A DNA stretch of 64,000 bases, from NCBI GenBank assembly GCA_965217135.1, contig OZ244249.1, positions 2,294,001-2,358,000 of the forward strand, in the 5' to 3' direction. Position numbers and translations under genes: made by a program. Source of the stretch: HXMU1420-2 sp017643305. Lineage in GTDB: Bacteria > Pseudomonadota > Alphaproteobacteria > Rhodobacterales > Rhodobacteraceae. This document shows positions 8,708 through 17,126 of the stretch, in pieces. Within the stretch, counting starts at the first letter, position 1, and the number at the start of each line of letters is the position of its first letter. Below the pieces are notes generated by a model. It was not told the origin of the DNA. It saw only the letters and a program-made list of their open reading frames with translations, and did not search any database.

Positions 8708-9759
8708 GGCCCCATCTCGGCCAGTTTGCGCGCTTGGTCATCGGCGGTAAGCGCATCAATAATGTCGCTCAGATCCCCCTGCATTACCTGATCCAGCTTG
8801 TAGAGAGTCAGGTTGATGCGGTGGTCGGTCATCCGACCCTGTGGAAAATTGTAGGTGCGGATGCGTTCGGAGCGGTCGCCCGAACCCACCTGGCTGGCGC
8901 GGTCACTGGCACGGGCATCAGCAACCTTCTGGCGTTCCAGATCGAACAGGCGGGTTTTCAGCACCTGCATGGCAATCTCGCGATTGCGATGCTGCGACTT
9001 TTCGGAACTGGTTACGACGATCCCACTGGGCGTGTGTGTGATCCGTACCGCCGAATCGGTGGTGTTCACATGCTGCCCCCCCGCCCCGGAGCTGCGCATG
9101 GTGTCGATGCGGATGTCGTTCGGATCGATCTGGATGTCCACATCTTCCGCCTCGGGCAGAACAGCCACCGTGGCGGCAGACGTATGGATGCGCCCGCCCG
9201 ATTCCGTTGTCGGCACGCGCTGAACCCGGTGCACGCCGCTTTCGTATTTCAGCCGGGCAAACACATTGTCCCCGGCCACGCGCGCAACCACTTCCTTGAT
9301 CCCACCCAGTTCGGTGGCCTGTTCTTCGATAATCTCCAGCTTCCAACCCTGCGATTCCGCAAAACGCTGGTACATGCGCAAAAGATTTCCGGCAAAAAGT
9401 GCAGCTTCATCACCACCCGTGCCAGGGCGGATTTCCAGCATCGCAGGCCGTCCGTCGGCCTTGTCGCGGGGCAGAAGCGCGATTTGCAGCGCCGACTCGG
9501 CCCCAGGCAGACGGGCACGCAGCATAGGCAGCTCTTCTTCGGCCAATTCCTTCATGTCCGGGTCGTCCAGCATGGCCTCGGCCTCGGCCATGTCGGCCTG
9601 CAGCCCGCGCCATTCGGCAATTTGCTCCACCACAGGCTTCAGCTCGGCATATTCCCGCGCGAGTTCGGCAATGTCGCCACCGCTGGCGCCATCGGCCATG
9701 GCGGCTTCGAGGTATTGAAACCGTTGCGTTATCTGTTCGAGGCGTTCTTCGGGGACCAT
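8704..9759 (-). CDS. prfA: Peptide chain release factor 1
   Basis: At 351 residues it is close to the usual 360. RF1 reads UAA and UAG and triggers peptide release. The GGQ loop is in RSSGAGGQHVNTTDSAVR. The domain-2 anticodon-like motif appears as VPTTESGGRIHTS, with the PxT-type tripeptide of RF1 just ahead of it. It is followed by prmC, which overlaps it by 4 bp. Confidence 0.97.
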   Translation of the reverse strand: MVPEERLEQITQRFQYLEAAMADGASGGDIAELAREYAELKPVVEQIAEWRGLQADMAEAEAMLDDPDMKELAEEELPMLRARLPGAESALQIALLPRDKADGRPAMLEIRPGTGGDEAALFAGNLLRMYQRFAESQGWKLEIIEEQATELGGIKEVVARVAGDNVFARLKYESGVHRVQRVPTTESGGRIHTSAATVAVLPEAEDVDIQIDPNDIRIDTMRSSGAGGQHVNTTDSAVRITHTPSGIVVTSSEKSQHRNREIAMQVLKTRLFDLERQKVADARASDRASQVGSGDRSERIRTYNFPQGRMTDHRINLTLYKLDQVMQGDLSDIIDALTADDQARKLAEMGP

Positions 9760-9820
9760 GCGGATGCTGTCCGATATTGCAGGGCTTTGGTCAAGCCCGT
9801 GCCTATGTTAGACTGCACCC

Positions 9821-10054
9821 ATGATACGAACGTTGTTTTTATCCTGCCTGATCGCCGCCCCGGCCTTGGCGGACGTCAAAGGACCCGGCGGCACGACCAT
9901 CGACTGTTACTGTACCGACAAATCCGGAGCACGGGTGGAACTGGGCGAAACGATCTGCCTGCAGGTCGATGGGCGCATGTTTATGGCGCAATGCCAAATG
10001 TCGCTCAACAACCCGATGTGGCGGGAAGTGGCGCAGGGCTGCATTTCGTCATAA
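9821..10054 (+). CDS. Small cysteine-rich exported protein, unknown function
   Basis: A 77-residue protein starts with a clear Sec signal peptide (MIRTLFLSCLIAAPALA, cut before DVKG). The mature part is about 60 residues and holds five cysteines (a CYC pair and three single ones), suggesting disulfides in the periplasm. It is divergent from prfA and its 3' end overlaps the convergent DUF1499 gene by 6 bp. No family recognised. The signal peptide and compact packing make it a likely real gene. Confidence 0.7.
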   Translation: MIRTLFLSCLIAAPALADVKGPGGTTIDCYCTDKSGARVELGETICLQVDGRMFMAQCQMSLNNPMWREVAQGCISS

Positions 10055-10465
10055 CTCCATGGCCTGAAGCCATTTCAACACGCGGCGGTCGTTCACGCCA
10101 AAATCGTTTTTGCCGTACCGCGAGCGCGCGAAAATCTTCAATTCATCGTCATCCTGAAAAACGGTTGTGTAATCCGGAAAGGCCAGCCTTTTGCTGCGTG
10201 TGATGTAGGTGACCATGCCCTCTTCGACCGACCCGGCCAGCACTTCAGTCCGGGGCCATTGGCTGGCCACCTCATGCAACCGCGCCAGACCATCACGACC
10301 GGTTTCCAGCAGACGGGCAACGGAATTGCGTTTCAGCTGGTCGATCACGACCACAGGTTCCGTGTGCCAGACCGTCGGTTTGCTGGGGGCCACCCGGATC
10401 CAGTAAAGCCAGCCAGCCGACACAATGATGAATGCAATTAAAACAAAACCCATTATCCGCCTCAT
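10049..10465 (-). CDS. DUF1499 family membrane-anchored protein
   Basis: I start at ATG 10465, which forms an ATGA overlap with the stop of the upstream ureohydrolase; a longer frame begins at 10492. The 138-residue product has one N-terminal membrane segment (about 5-22) and a soluble domain with ITRSKRLAFPDYTTV and FARSRYGKNDFGVN, motifs of the DUF1499 family, which has no agreed function. Coupling to the ureohydrolase implies co-expression rather than shared chemistry. Confidence 0.8.
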   Translation of the reverse strand: MRRIMGFVLIAFIIVSAGWLYWIRVAPSKPTVWHTEPVVVIDQLKRNSVARLLETGRDGLARLHEVASQWPRTEVLAGSVEEGMVTYITRSKRLAFPDYTTVFQDDDELKIFARSRYGKNDFGVNDRRVLKWLQAMEL

Positions 10466-11409
10466 CTGCTCTCCACTCCGGGCAGAACGCACAACAGCTC
10501 ATAAAGCAGGTTCGCCCCGGTCAATGCCGTATTTCCTGCAGAATCATACGGCGGCGACACCTCTACCAGATCACATCCAACGATGTTGAGCCCTTTCAGC
10601 GCACGGATCAGCTGCAACGCCTGCGGTGTGGTCAGACCTCCGATCTCGGGCGTTCCAGTGCCGGGTGCATAAGCCGGATCAAGGCTGTCGATGTCATAGG
10701 TGACGTAAGTTTTGGTGGTTCCGATCTCATCCCGGATCTCGTCCCCAATGGCAGTCAAAGATTTGTGCCACAGCGTTTCGGCCGGAAACTGCCGGAACCC
10801 CCAAGCGCGCGCTTCGGTGAAATCCGTGGCCGCATAGCCGGATCCGCGAATGCCAATCTGGAAGGTCTTTTTGGGTACGATCAGCCCTTCCTCATAAGCC
10901 CGGCGAAACACCGTTCCGTGGGTTTCCTTTTCGCCGAACATATCATCGTTCACATCCGCATGTGCATCTACATGAACCAGCGCCAGAGGCCCGTGTTTGT
11001 CCGCCATGGCGCGCAGGATAGGCAGGGTGATGGAATGGTCCCCACCGATACCCATGGGGATCACATTGTGCTCGAGGATCGCTTTGTAACTGTTTTCAAT
11101 AATTTCCAAACTTTGTGAGAGAGAAAATGTATTTATGGCCACATCGCCCACATCTGCCACCTGCAGGCTGTCAAAAGGCGCGGCTCCTGTCCCCATGTTG
11201 TAGGGCCGGATCATAGCGCTTTCGGCACGTACCTGCTTGGGGCCAAAACGTGTACCTGACCGCCAGGACGTGCCAATATCCATGGGCACGCCCACCACTG
11301 CCACATCCAGCTCGTCGAGGCGCGTGGCCTGGGGCAGGCGCATAAAGGTATTAGGCCCAGAGAAACGGGCGAGTTCATTTCCGGAGAGAGGTTGATTTTT
11401 GGTGGTCAT
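10462..11409 (-). CDS. Ureohydrolase, guanidinobutyrase/guanidinopropionase-like
   Basis: The 315-residue arginase-family enzyme starts at MTTKNQPLSGNEL (ATG 11409), the position expected from the family; the frame runs 24 codons further without support. Mn-binding motifs are GIGGDHS, VDAHADVND and DIDSLDPAYAPGTGTPE. The N-terminal QPLSGNELARFSG and RAESAMIRPYNMGTGAAPF resemble Pseudomonas GbuA/GpuA more than SpeB, so the likely reaction is hydrolysis of 4-guanidinobutyrate or 3-guanidinopropionate to urea and an amino acid. The exact substrate cannot be fixed from sequence. A second ureohydrolase lies 225 bp upstream. Confidence 0.88.
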   Translation of the reverse strand: MTTKNQPLSGNELARFSGPNTFMRLPQATRLDELDVAVVGVPMDIGTSWRSGTRFGPKQVRAESAMIRPYNMGTGAAPFDSLQVADVGDVAINTFSLSQSLEIIENSYKAILEHNVIPMGIGGDHSITLPILRAMADKHGPLALVHVDAHADVNDDMFGEKETHGTVFRRAYEEGLIVPKKTFQIGIRGSGYAATDFTEARAWGFRQFPAETLWHKSLTAIGDEIRDEIGTTKTYVTYDIDSLDPAYAPGTGTPEIGGLTTPQALQLIRALKGLNIVGCDLVEVSPPYDSAGNTALTGANLLYELLCVLPGVESR

Positions 11410-11463
11410 GGGCCGCGTCCCTGCGTGGTTTCGACAAGGTATTCCAGATTCTCGGAGGGTGTC

Positions 11464-11489
11464 CAAGCGGCTTTGCAGCAAGCCGCTTG
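11464..11489. promoter_or_regulatory. 10-bp inverted repeat upstream of the guanidinobutyrase-like gene
   Basis: CAAGCGGCTT (11464-11473) and AAGCCGCTTG (11480-11489) are perfect arms around TGCAGC, about 55 bp upstream of the start at 11409. No U tract follows on either strand, so an operator or a 5'-UTR hairpin is more likely than a terminator. Confidence 0.45.
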
Positions 11490-11634
11490 TGCGCCGAATG
11501 ACAGGTTGGCGCTGCTACAAGCTGCCAACAGTGTTCTATGTCGAGAGCTATGATGGGTGCACAACATTGCCAAGGCACCCCAAGACGTTTCCAAATGGCA
11601 TGGGAATACAGCTTAGAGGCTTTAGCGGTGTTCG

Positions 11635-12597
11635 CTATCCGCGCAGCGTCCACCCGATCAGCGAACATAATTCCACAGCCACATGCGCCCCCGCAATCGC
11701 CGTGGCCCCGGTGGTGTCAAAAGGGGGCGACACCTCCACGATATCCCCACCCTTGATGTTGATCCCCGCCAAATCGCGCAGCATGGCCGCCGCCTGCCAG
11801 CTGGCTAACCCACCCCAGACCGGCGTGCCTGTCCCGGGCGCAAAAGCCGGGTCCAACGCGTCGATATCGAAGGTCAGGTAGGTCGGGTGGTCCCCCACTA
11901 TGGCACGGATTTTCTCCACCACCGCTGCCGTGCCGGTTTCATGCACCTCACGCGCATCGATGACCGTTACGCCCAGCGTGTCTTCGTTCACCGTACGAAT
12001 ACCCACCTGTACGGACCGCGCCGGGTCCACGATGCCCATCTTAACGGCCTTGTAGAACATGGTGCCATGATCCACGCGGGCCATGTCATCATCGGCCCAG
12101 GTATCCGTATGCGCATCAAACTGAATCAACGACATCGGCCCAAATTTGTCCGCATAGGCCTGCAGGATCGGGAAACTGATGTAATGGTCCCCTCCCAATG
12201 TCACACTGGCCACATCCGCCGCTAAAATGCCCGCGATATGTGCCTTTAGCGTCGCCGGAAATTCAGGGATGTTGGCATAGTCGAACGCCACATCGCCATA
12301 ATCGACGATCGCCAACTCTTCGATCACGTTATAGGGCCAGCCATAAGGCGCATCAGGCGATTGCAGCGCACTGGCTTCGCGGATGGCGCGGGGGCCCAGT
12401 CGCGTGCCAGGCCGGTTCGTCACCGCCTGGTCGAACGGCACGCCCGTAACAGCGATCTGCACGCCGTCCAGCGACTTGGTATAACGCCGACGCATGAAAG
12501 AGGTCGCGCCGCCAAAGGTATTCTCGAACGAATTTCCAGTTAAGCTTTGGCGCGTAAACGCCTCATCTACATAATTTTTCGAATCTTCCAGAGCCAT
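11635..12597 (-). CDS. speB: Agmatinase
   Basis: The 320-residue ureohydrolase shows TLGGDHYISFP, FDAHTDTWADDD, DHGTMFYKA and TFDIDALDPAFAPGTG, closely following E. coli SpeB. It would split agmatine into putrescine and urea. The sequence GVPFDQAVTNRPGTRLGP is also SpeB-like. It begins only 3 bp after the upstream M20 amidohydrolase gene, so the two are co-transcribed. The paralogue at 10462-11409 shares the fold but has a different N-terminus, suggesting two separate guanidino substrates. Confidence 0.92.
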   Translation of the reverse strand: MALEDSKNYVDEAFTRQSLTGNSFENTFGGATSFMRRRYTKSLDGVQIAVTGVPFDQAVTNRPGTRLGPRAIREASALQSPDAPYGWPYNVIEELAIVDYGDVAFDYANIPEFPATLKAHIAGILAADVASVTLGGDHYISFPILQAYADKFGPMSLIQFDAHTDTWADDDMARVDHGTMFYKAVKMGIVDPARSVQVGIRTVNEDTLGVTVIDAREVHETGTAAVVEKIRAIVGDHPTYLTFDIDALDPAFAPGTGTPVWGGLASWQAAAMLRDLAGINIKGGDIVEVSPPFDTTGATAIAGAHVAVELCSLIGWTLRG

Positions 12598-12600
12598 TTA

Positions 12601-13767
12601 TCAATCCACCGGCTGCGCCCGTTCTACCAGCCGCGCCAGAAGCGAGGCACCGACCGGAGCAATCTCATCATTAAAGTCATAAGCCGGGTGGTGGCACATC
12701 GGGGTGTCACCCTGACCGACAAACAGATATGCGCCTGGTCGCGCCTCCAGCATATACGCGAAATCTTCGGAACCCATAACCGGGGTCACCGCGTCATCCA
12801 CGCGATCTTCGCCCACGATCTCCGCCGCGACACTGGCAGCAAAAGCGGTTTCCTTGGCATGATTGACGGTCGCGGGATACGATCGTTCATAAATTACTTC
12901 GGCCTGCAGGTCATAGGCTTCAGCCACACCCGCCGCCAATGAACGGATACGTTTTTCCACCAAATCGCGCAGGTCGGCGTCAAAACTGCGCACGGTGCCC
13001 CCCACCTCAGCGGTTTGTGGAATGATGTTCAGCGCCGCGCCACCGGACATGATGCGGGTCACCGACACCACCAGCGGTTTGATCGGGTCGCGATTGCGCG
13101 ACACGATGGTCTGGCAGCCATCAGCAAATGCCGCAGCCGCCGGGATTGGATCCACAGTTTCGTGATGCATGGCCGCATGGCCGCCCAACCCCGTGAAAAT
13201 TACCCGGAATTCGTCAACCGATGCCATCAGCGGCCCCGGCGCGGTGGCCACAGCGCCAGTTTCGAACCCCGGTGCGTTGTGCAGGCCGTAGACCTGAGAG
13301 ATATCGAATTTGTCCATGATGCCTTCGCGCACCATAACTTCGCCGCCGCCACCGAATTCTTCGGCCGGTTGGAAAATCAACGCCACACGGCCTTTGAAAT
13401 TCCGCGTCTCAACCAGGTATTTCGCGGCCCCCAAAAGCATCGTGGTATGCCCGTCATGCCCGCAAGCATGCATCTTGCCCGGCGTTTCGGAACTGTAATC
13501 CACACCCGAAATCTCATCCAAAGGCAGCGCATCCATATCGGCCCGCAGCCCAATTGTAGGCCCGTCGCCCTGCCCGTTCACGATTGCCACCATGCCGGTC
13601 TGCGCAATGCCTTCGTGCAATTCGTCCACGCCAATCTCTCGCAGGCGTTCGGCGACATATGCCGCCGTCTTGGGCAGATCAAACGACAGTTCGGGGTTCC
13701 GATGCAGCCATTGCCGCCACTCGGCCATTTGCGGGCCAAACTCTGCGATACGGTTCAAGACAGGCAT
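12601..13767 (-). CDS. M20 family amidohydrolase (hippurate hydrolase / N-acyl amino acid deacylase type)
   Basis: The start is ATG 13767 (MPVLNRIAEFG), preceded by AGGAGT; the frame runs on upstream over mazG but that part is non-coding shadow. The 388-residue peptidase-M20 enzyme has RADMDALPL, MHACGHDGHTTMLLGAA (dimetal site), FQPAEEFGGGG, a dimerisation insert around GGHAAMHHETVDPI, and VMGSEDFAYML. It likely removes an acyl or amide group from a small substrate. It is first in a run with speB, which hints at an N-acylated or guanidino-linked substrate. Confidence 0.9.
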   Translation of the reverse strand: MPVLNRIAEFGPQMAEWRQWLHRNPELSFDLPKTAAYVAERLREIGVDELHEGIAQTGMVAIVNGQGDGPTIGLRADMDALPLDEISGVDYSSETPGKMHACGHDGHTTMLLGAAKYLVETRNFKGRVALIFQPAEEFGGGGEVMVREGIMDKFDISQVYGLHNAPGFETGAVATAPGPLMASVDEFRVIFTGLGGHAAMHHETVDPIPAAAAFADGCQTIVSRNRDPIKPLVVSVTRIMSGGAALNIIPQTAEVGGTVRSFDADLRDLVEKRIRSLAAGVAEAYDLQAEVIYERSYPATVNHAKETAFAASVAAEIVGEDRVDDAVTPVMGSEDFAYMLEARPGAYLFVGQGDTPMCHHPAYDFNDEIAPVGASLLARLVERAQPVD

Positions 13768-13830
13768 GACTGGACTCCTTGGCTGGCATGGGTTTGATGT
13801 GCATCTGACACCGATCCGAGGTCCGCTGCA

Positions 13831-14649
13831 ATGCCCGAAAATCCGCTGATCCACGACACAGATGCCGGTATCGAACGGCTCCTTGAAATCATGCGCCGTC
13901 TGCGTGATCCGCAGACAGGGTGCCCATGGGATATTGAGCAGGATTTTGCGACCATCGCCCCCTACACGATCGAAGAGGCCTATGAAGTTGCCGACGCCAT
14001 CGACCGGGGGGCGTGGGAGGAACTGAAGGGCGAATTGGGCGATCTGCTGTTTCAATCCGTGTTCCACGCGCAAATGGCGCAGGAAGCCGGGCATTTCACC
14101 TTTCAGGACGTGGTACGCACCATGTCCGACAAGATGGTCGCGCGGCACCCGCATGTGTTTGGCGACGAAAGCCGGGAAAAATCCGCAGACCAGCAGACGC
14201 GGGATTGGGAAACCATCAAGGCCGCCGAACGCGCAGGCAAGGCGCAACGGGGCGCGCTGGACGGGGTCGCAGCAAATCTGCCCGCCCTGCTGCGCGCCTA
14301 CAAACTGCAGAAACGCGCCGCGCGGGTCGGGTTTGACTGGACCGACACGCGCGATGTGCTGGCGAAGGTCGCGGAAGAGGCCACCGAGCTGGCCGAGGCG
14401 CGGGAGCAGCTGACACAGGATGAGGTGGAGGAGGAGCTGGGCGATCTGCTGTTTGTCCTCGCCAACCTCGCCCGGCATCTGGAGGTCGAACCCGAAGCCG
14501 CCCTGCGCCGCACCAATGCCAAGTTCATCCGCCGGTTTGAGGCCGTGGAAGCGCGGTTGGCGACCCAAGGCAAACGGCCCGAGGACAGCACGCTGGCCGA
14601 TATGGACGCGCTGTGGGATGCGGTGAAAGCGGACGAGAAGCGGGGGTAG
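13831..14649 (+). CDS. mazG: Nucleoside triphosphate pyrophosphohydrolase
   Basis: The 272-residue protein has two MazG domains, as in E. coli MazG. The N-terminal one has GCPWDIEQDFATIAPYTIEE and EELKGELGDLLFQSVFHA with the EExxE/ExxD metal ligands. The second (about 150-260) has LAKVAEEATELAEA and EEELGDLLFVLANLARHL. It hydrolyses NTPs and dNTPs to NMPs, cleaning aberrant nucleotides or lowering (p)ppGpp-linked stress. It is divergent from the M20 gene with 63 bp between starts. Confidence 0.95.
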   Translation: MPENPLIHDTDAGIERLLEIMRRLRDPQTGCPWDIEQDFATIAPYTIEEAYEVADAIDRGAWEELKGELGDLLFQSVFHAQMAQEAGHFTFQDVVRTMSDKMVARHPHVFGDESREKSADQQTRDWETIKAAERAGKAQRGALDGVAANLPALLRAYKLQKRAARVGFDWTDTRDVLAKVAEEATELAEAREQLTQDEVEEELGDLLFVLANLARHLEVEPEAALRRTNAKFIRRFEAVEARLATQGKRPEDSTLADMDALWDAVKADEKRG

Positions 14650-14675
14650 GTCAACAGCCAGGGTTGAGACGGCGG

Positions 14676-15209
14676 TTACTCCATCAGCGTCAGGTACTTC
14701 GGCGCCACCGCATCTGTAAGCCAGACCTGATTGTCCGACACCCAGAATAGGTGATCATCCGCGTACATCGCCGCCGTGTTCGCCCGGAAAATCTGCGGCT
14801 TCCCGTGCCGCATGCCGACCTTCAGCGCGGTTTCCCTGTCCATGGACAGGTGCACGTGTTGCCGGGACATCGGCCGTAACCCCTGCTCGAGGATCGCAGC
14901 AACGTTGCCCGCCCCCGTCCCGTGCAGCAGTTCGTCGGGCGGCTGTCTGGGCTCCAGCCCCAGATCCACGGCCACGGAATGCCCCTGCGCCGCCCGGATG
15001 CGGGTGCCTTCTGCGTTCAGCGTGAACCGTTTCTTGTCGCTGGTGGCAACAACCTCCAGCACCTCGTCGCGGGTCACGGACACTCCATCGGCGCACATGC
15101 CGGCCACCAGATCATCCAGCGCAACCCAGCCGCCTTCGTCCAGCACCAGCCCCGCCTTGGCCGGGTCGTGGCGCAGCACCAGTGACATGTATTTGCTGAT
15201 CTTGCTCAT
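14676..15209 (-). CDS. kptA: RNA 2'-phosphotransferase (Tpt1/KptA family)
   Basis: The 177-residue protein has the KptA pattern: an N-terminal helical half with ISKYMSLVLRHDPAKAG and GGWVALDDL, and a C-terminal ADP-ribosyltransferase-like half with LLHGTGAGNVAAILEQGL, RQHVHLSMDRETA and a VWLTDAVAPKYL end. Tpt1 enzymes remove an RNA 2'-phosphate using NAD+. Bacteria with no tRNA splicing still carry KptA and its role there is unclear. Its ATG overlaps the stop of the upstream sulfotransferase-like gene by 4 bp (15206-15209), so the two are translationally coupled. Confidence 0.92.
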   Translation of the reverse strand: MSKISKYMSLVLRHDPAKAGLVLDEGGWVALDDLVAGMCADGVSVTRDEVLEVVATSDKKRFTLNAEGTRIRAAQGHSVAVDLGLEPRQPPDELLHGTGAGNVAAILEQGLRPMSRQHVHLSMDRETALKVGMRHGKPQIFRANTAAMYADDHLFWVSDNQVWLTDAVAPKYLTLME

Positions 15210-16123
15210 GAGGCCCGGCTCGCTTGGGGGGGAACATCTGCACAGGGGCCATAGGTGACCCCCGGCAGTTCCGCAATCCGCGCGAGGTCCTGCTGGTGCC
15301 GGGCCTGCAAAATGGCCCTGTCCTCTTCCGAAAACTGCGCGAACCCTGTCCGCCGGTCTGCATCAGCGTGGCGGGTCAGGATCGCCTGTTTGTCTGCAGG
15401 TGACAGCGGGCCGGGGCGGCGGAAGGCCGCCTGAAGTTCGGCCAGCGCGGCGTCGGTGGGGCTGAGGTTCACCACGCGGCTGGGCTCCTCCAACTGCGTG
15501 CCCTCCAGCCCGGGGACCAGGCGGGCCAGCAAAGCGCGGCTTTCGCCCCGGTCGGCATAGTCGATCACGGTCAGCCGCTCAGGCTGCAGCACATCGCGCA
15601 TTTCGGCAATCACTTCGGGCCAGCCACGGTCCATCTGCATCAGCTTGGGCATCACATTGACAAATGGTTTCACCCATGTGTCTTCAGCCGGTCTGCGATA
15701 CGCGGATTCGAAAAACCCTGCATAGTCCCACACGACATAAAGCAGATGCACAGGCCGCGCAGGCAAGGCGCGGGCCAGCGTCTCAAACCGGGTCCGGGAT
15801 GCCGGGAAGAACCGCCCGCTGAGGAAATGCAGCATCCGTCCGGGAAAGTTTTCTTCGGACAAGATCATCGCCCGCGCGGGGTCTGGGCTGAGCCGCCCTA
15901 GATGCGTGGCCGCGCGGGCCACGAAGGCATCCAGCGTGGCCGGGTCATGGCGCGGCGCGGGTAGTTTCAGCCGCAGCTGCCCCTTCGGCGCACCATCGCG
16001 ACCGGGATAGGCCAGATCAAACCCCGCCTGCGTCAGCAGCGCCCGATTATGCGCCAGGCACAGCTGGAAGGAGCTGCTGCCGGACCGTTGCGCGCCCGCG
16101 TGGATGTAGATGGGTTTGGTCAT
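15206..16123 (-). CDS. Sulfotransferase-like P-loop protein, paralogue B
   Basis: A 305-residue protein begins IYIHAGAQRSGSSSFQ, resembling the PAPS-binding 5'-phosphosulfate loop of sulfotransferases, followed by LAYPGRDGAPKG, MILSEENFPGRM and HLLYVVWDYAGFFESAYR, the last in the place of the 3'-phosphate-binding segment. It is clearly paralogous to 16170-17048 over its length. No substrate can be inferred; carbohydrates or lipids are typical of the superfamily. It lies 46 bp downstream of its paralogue and overlaps kptA by 4 bp, giving a three-gene operon. Assignment to sulfotransferases rests on the P-loop and is moderate. Confidence 0.7.
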   Translation of the reverse strand: MTKPIYIHAGAQRSGSSSFQLCLAHNRALLTQAGFDLAYPGRDGAPKGQLRLKLPAPRHDPATLDAFVARAATHLGRLSPDPARAMILSEENFPGRMLHFLSGRFFPASRTRFETLARALPARPVHLLYVVWDYAGFFESAYRRPAEDTWVKPFVNVMPKLMQMDRGWPEVIAEMRDVLQPERLTVIDYADRGESRALLARLVPGLEGTQLEEPSRVVNLSPTDAALAELQAAFRRPGPLSPADKQAILTRHADADRRTGFAQFSEEDRAILQARHQQDLARIAELPGVTYGPCADVPPQASRAS

Positions 16124-16169
16124 TGCCCGCGACTACACCGATACGAACCGGGCGGACAATCGCGGGAAG

Positions 16170-17048
16170 TCAGGCAATCAACGTAATCCCCGGCAGCGCC
16201 ACGACCTTGTCCAAATCAGCGGCATAGCGTGCCTCCAATTGCGCCCGGTCTTGAGGTGCAAAGCTGGCAAAACCAAGGTCGCGGTCATCACCGGCGTGGT
16301 CCGCCAAGACCTGCGCCAAGGTCGCGTCGTCCGCATCCCCTTCCCCCAGCCGCGCCTGCACCGCCATCAACGCGGCATCCCCCGGGCTTCGGTTGACGCG
16401 CCCCGTGGGCTCGACCAGCTCCAAGCTGTCCAGCCCCGGCGCCAGCCGCCGCAGCAGATCGCGGCTTTGCCCCCGCTGGCCGAACTCCACTACGGTGATC
16501 CGGTCGGCCCCAAACCCCTGCCCCAGATCGCGCACCACATCGGCCCAGCCGCGTCGCATGGTCAGCAGGTTCGGCACTATCTCTGCAAAGGGCCGCACCC
16601 GGTTGTCCTGCGCCCGCAGCCGGTAGGCCGACACAAACAGGTCTGCATAAGGCCGCAGCACGAACAGCAAATGGTCCGCGTCCTGCCCCAGCGCCGCCCG
16701 CACCATACCCGCACGTTTGGCCGCATCGCGAAACAACCGCCCCTTGAACATCGGGTAAATGCGGCCGGGAATGTTTTCTTCCGACAGGATCAGGTCCCGC
16801 GCCGGATCGGTCATGACAGCGGCAATGTTGCGCGCTGCCCGCTCCGCCATGATCGCCACTTTGCCTTCGGGATCACGCCCGCCGGGAAAGCGCAGCTTGA
16901 GATCCCCGCGCGGCGCACCATCGCGTCCGGGATAGGCCAGATCATAGCCCTGCGCCTCCAAAACGTCCCGGTTTTCAGCCAGGCACATCTGGAAAGAACT
17001 GGTGCCGGAACGGTGCGCGCCCGCATGAACATAGATCTTCTTGGCCAT
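16170..17048 (-). CDS. Sulfotransferase-like P-loop protein, paralogue A
   Basis: I start at ATG 17048 (MAKKIYVHAG) with GGTGGAGAAGG upstream rather than seven codons earlier. The 292-residue protein shares with paralogue B the P-loop VHAGAHRSGTSSFQ, LAYPGRDGAPRG, LILSEENIPGR, VNRSPGDAAL (B: VNLSPTDAAL) and a C-terminal GFASFAPQDRAQLEARY helix. LLFVLRPYADLFVSAYRLRAQ resembles the conserved Arg/Ser 3'-phosphate segment of sulfotransferases better than B does, so A may be the more active copy. It is first in the operon and divergent from the nucleoside hydrolase gene. Confidence 0.72.
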   Translation of the reverse strand: MAKKIYVHAGAHRSGTSSFQMCLAENRDVLEAQGYDLAYPGRDGAPRGDLKLRFPGGRDPEGKVAIMAERAARNIAAVMTDPARDLILSEENIPGRIYPMFKGRLFRDAAKRAGMVRAALGQDADHLLFVLRPYADLFVSAYRLRAQDNRVRPFAEIVPNLLTMRRGWADVVRDLGQGFGADRITVVEFGQRGQSRDLLRRLAPGLDSLELVEPTGRVNRSPGDAALMAVQARLGEGDADDATLAQVLADHAGDDRDLGFASFAPQDRAQLEARYAADLDKVVALPGITLIA

Positions 17049-17126
17049 GCCTTCTCCACCCGGCGTCACGGCTGGACATTCGCACGCCGCATTGCCACTG
17101 TCACGCGCGGAAAAGGACCACCAGAC

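Noticed and set aside
12601..14568. Long frame extending the M20 enzyme by about 267 residues
   Set aside because: The extension is antisense to mazG, and the family start with a good ribosome site is at 13767.
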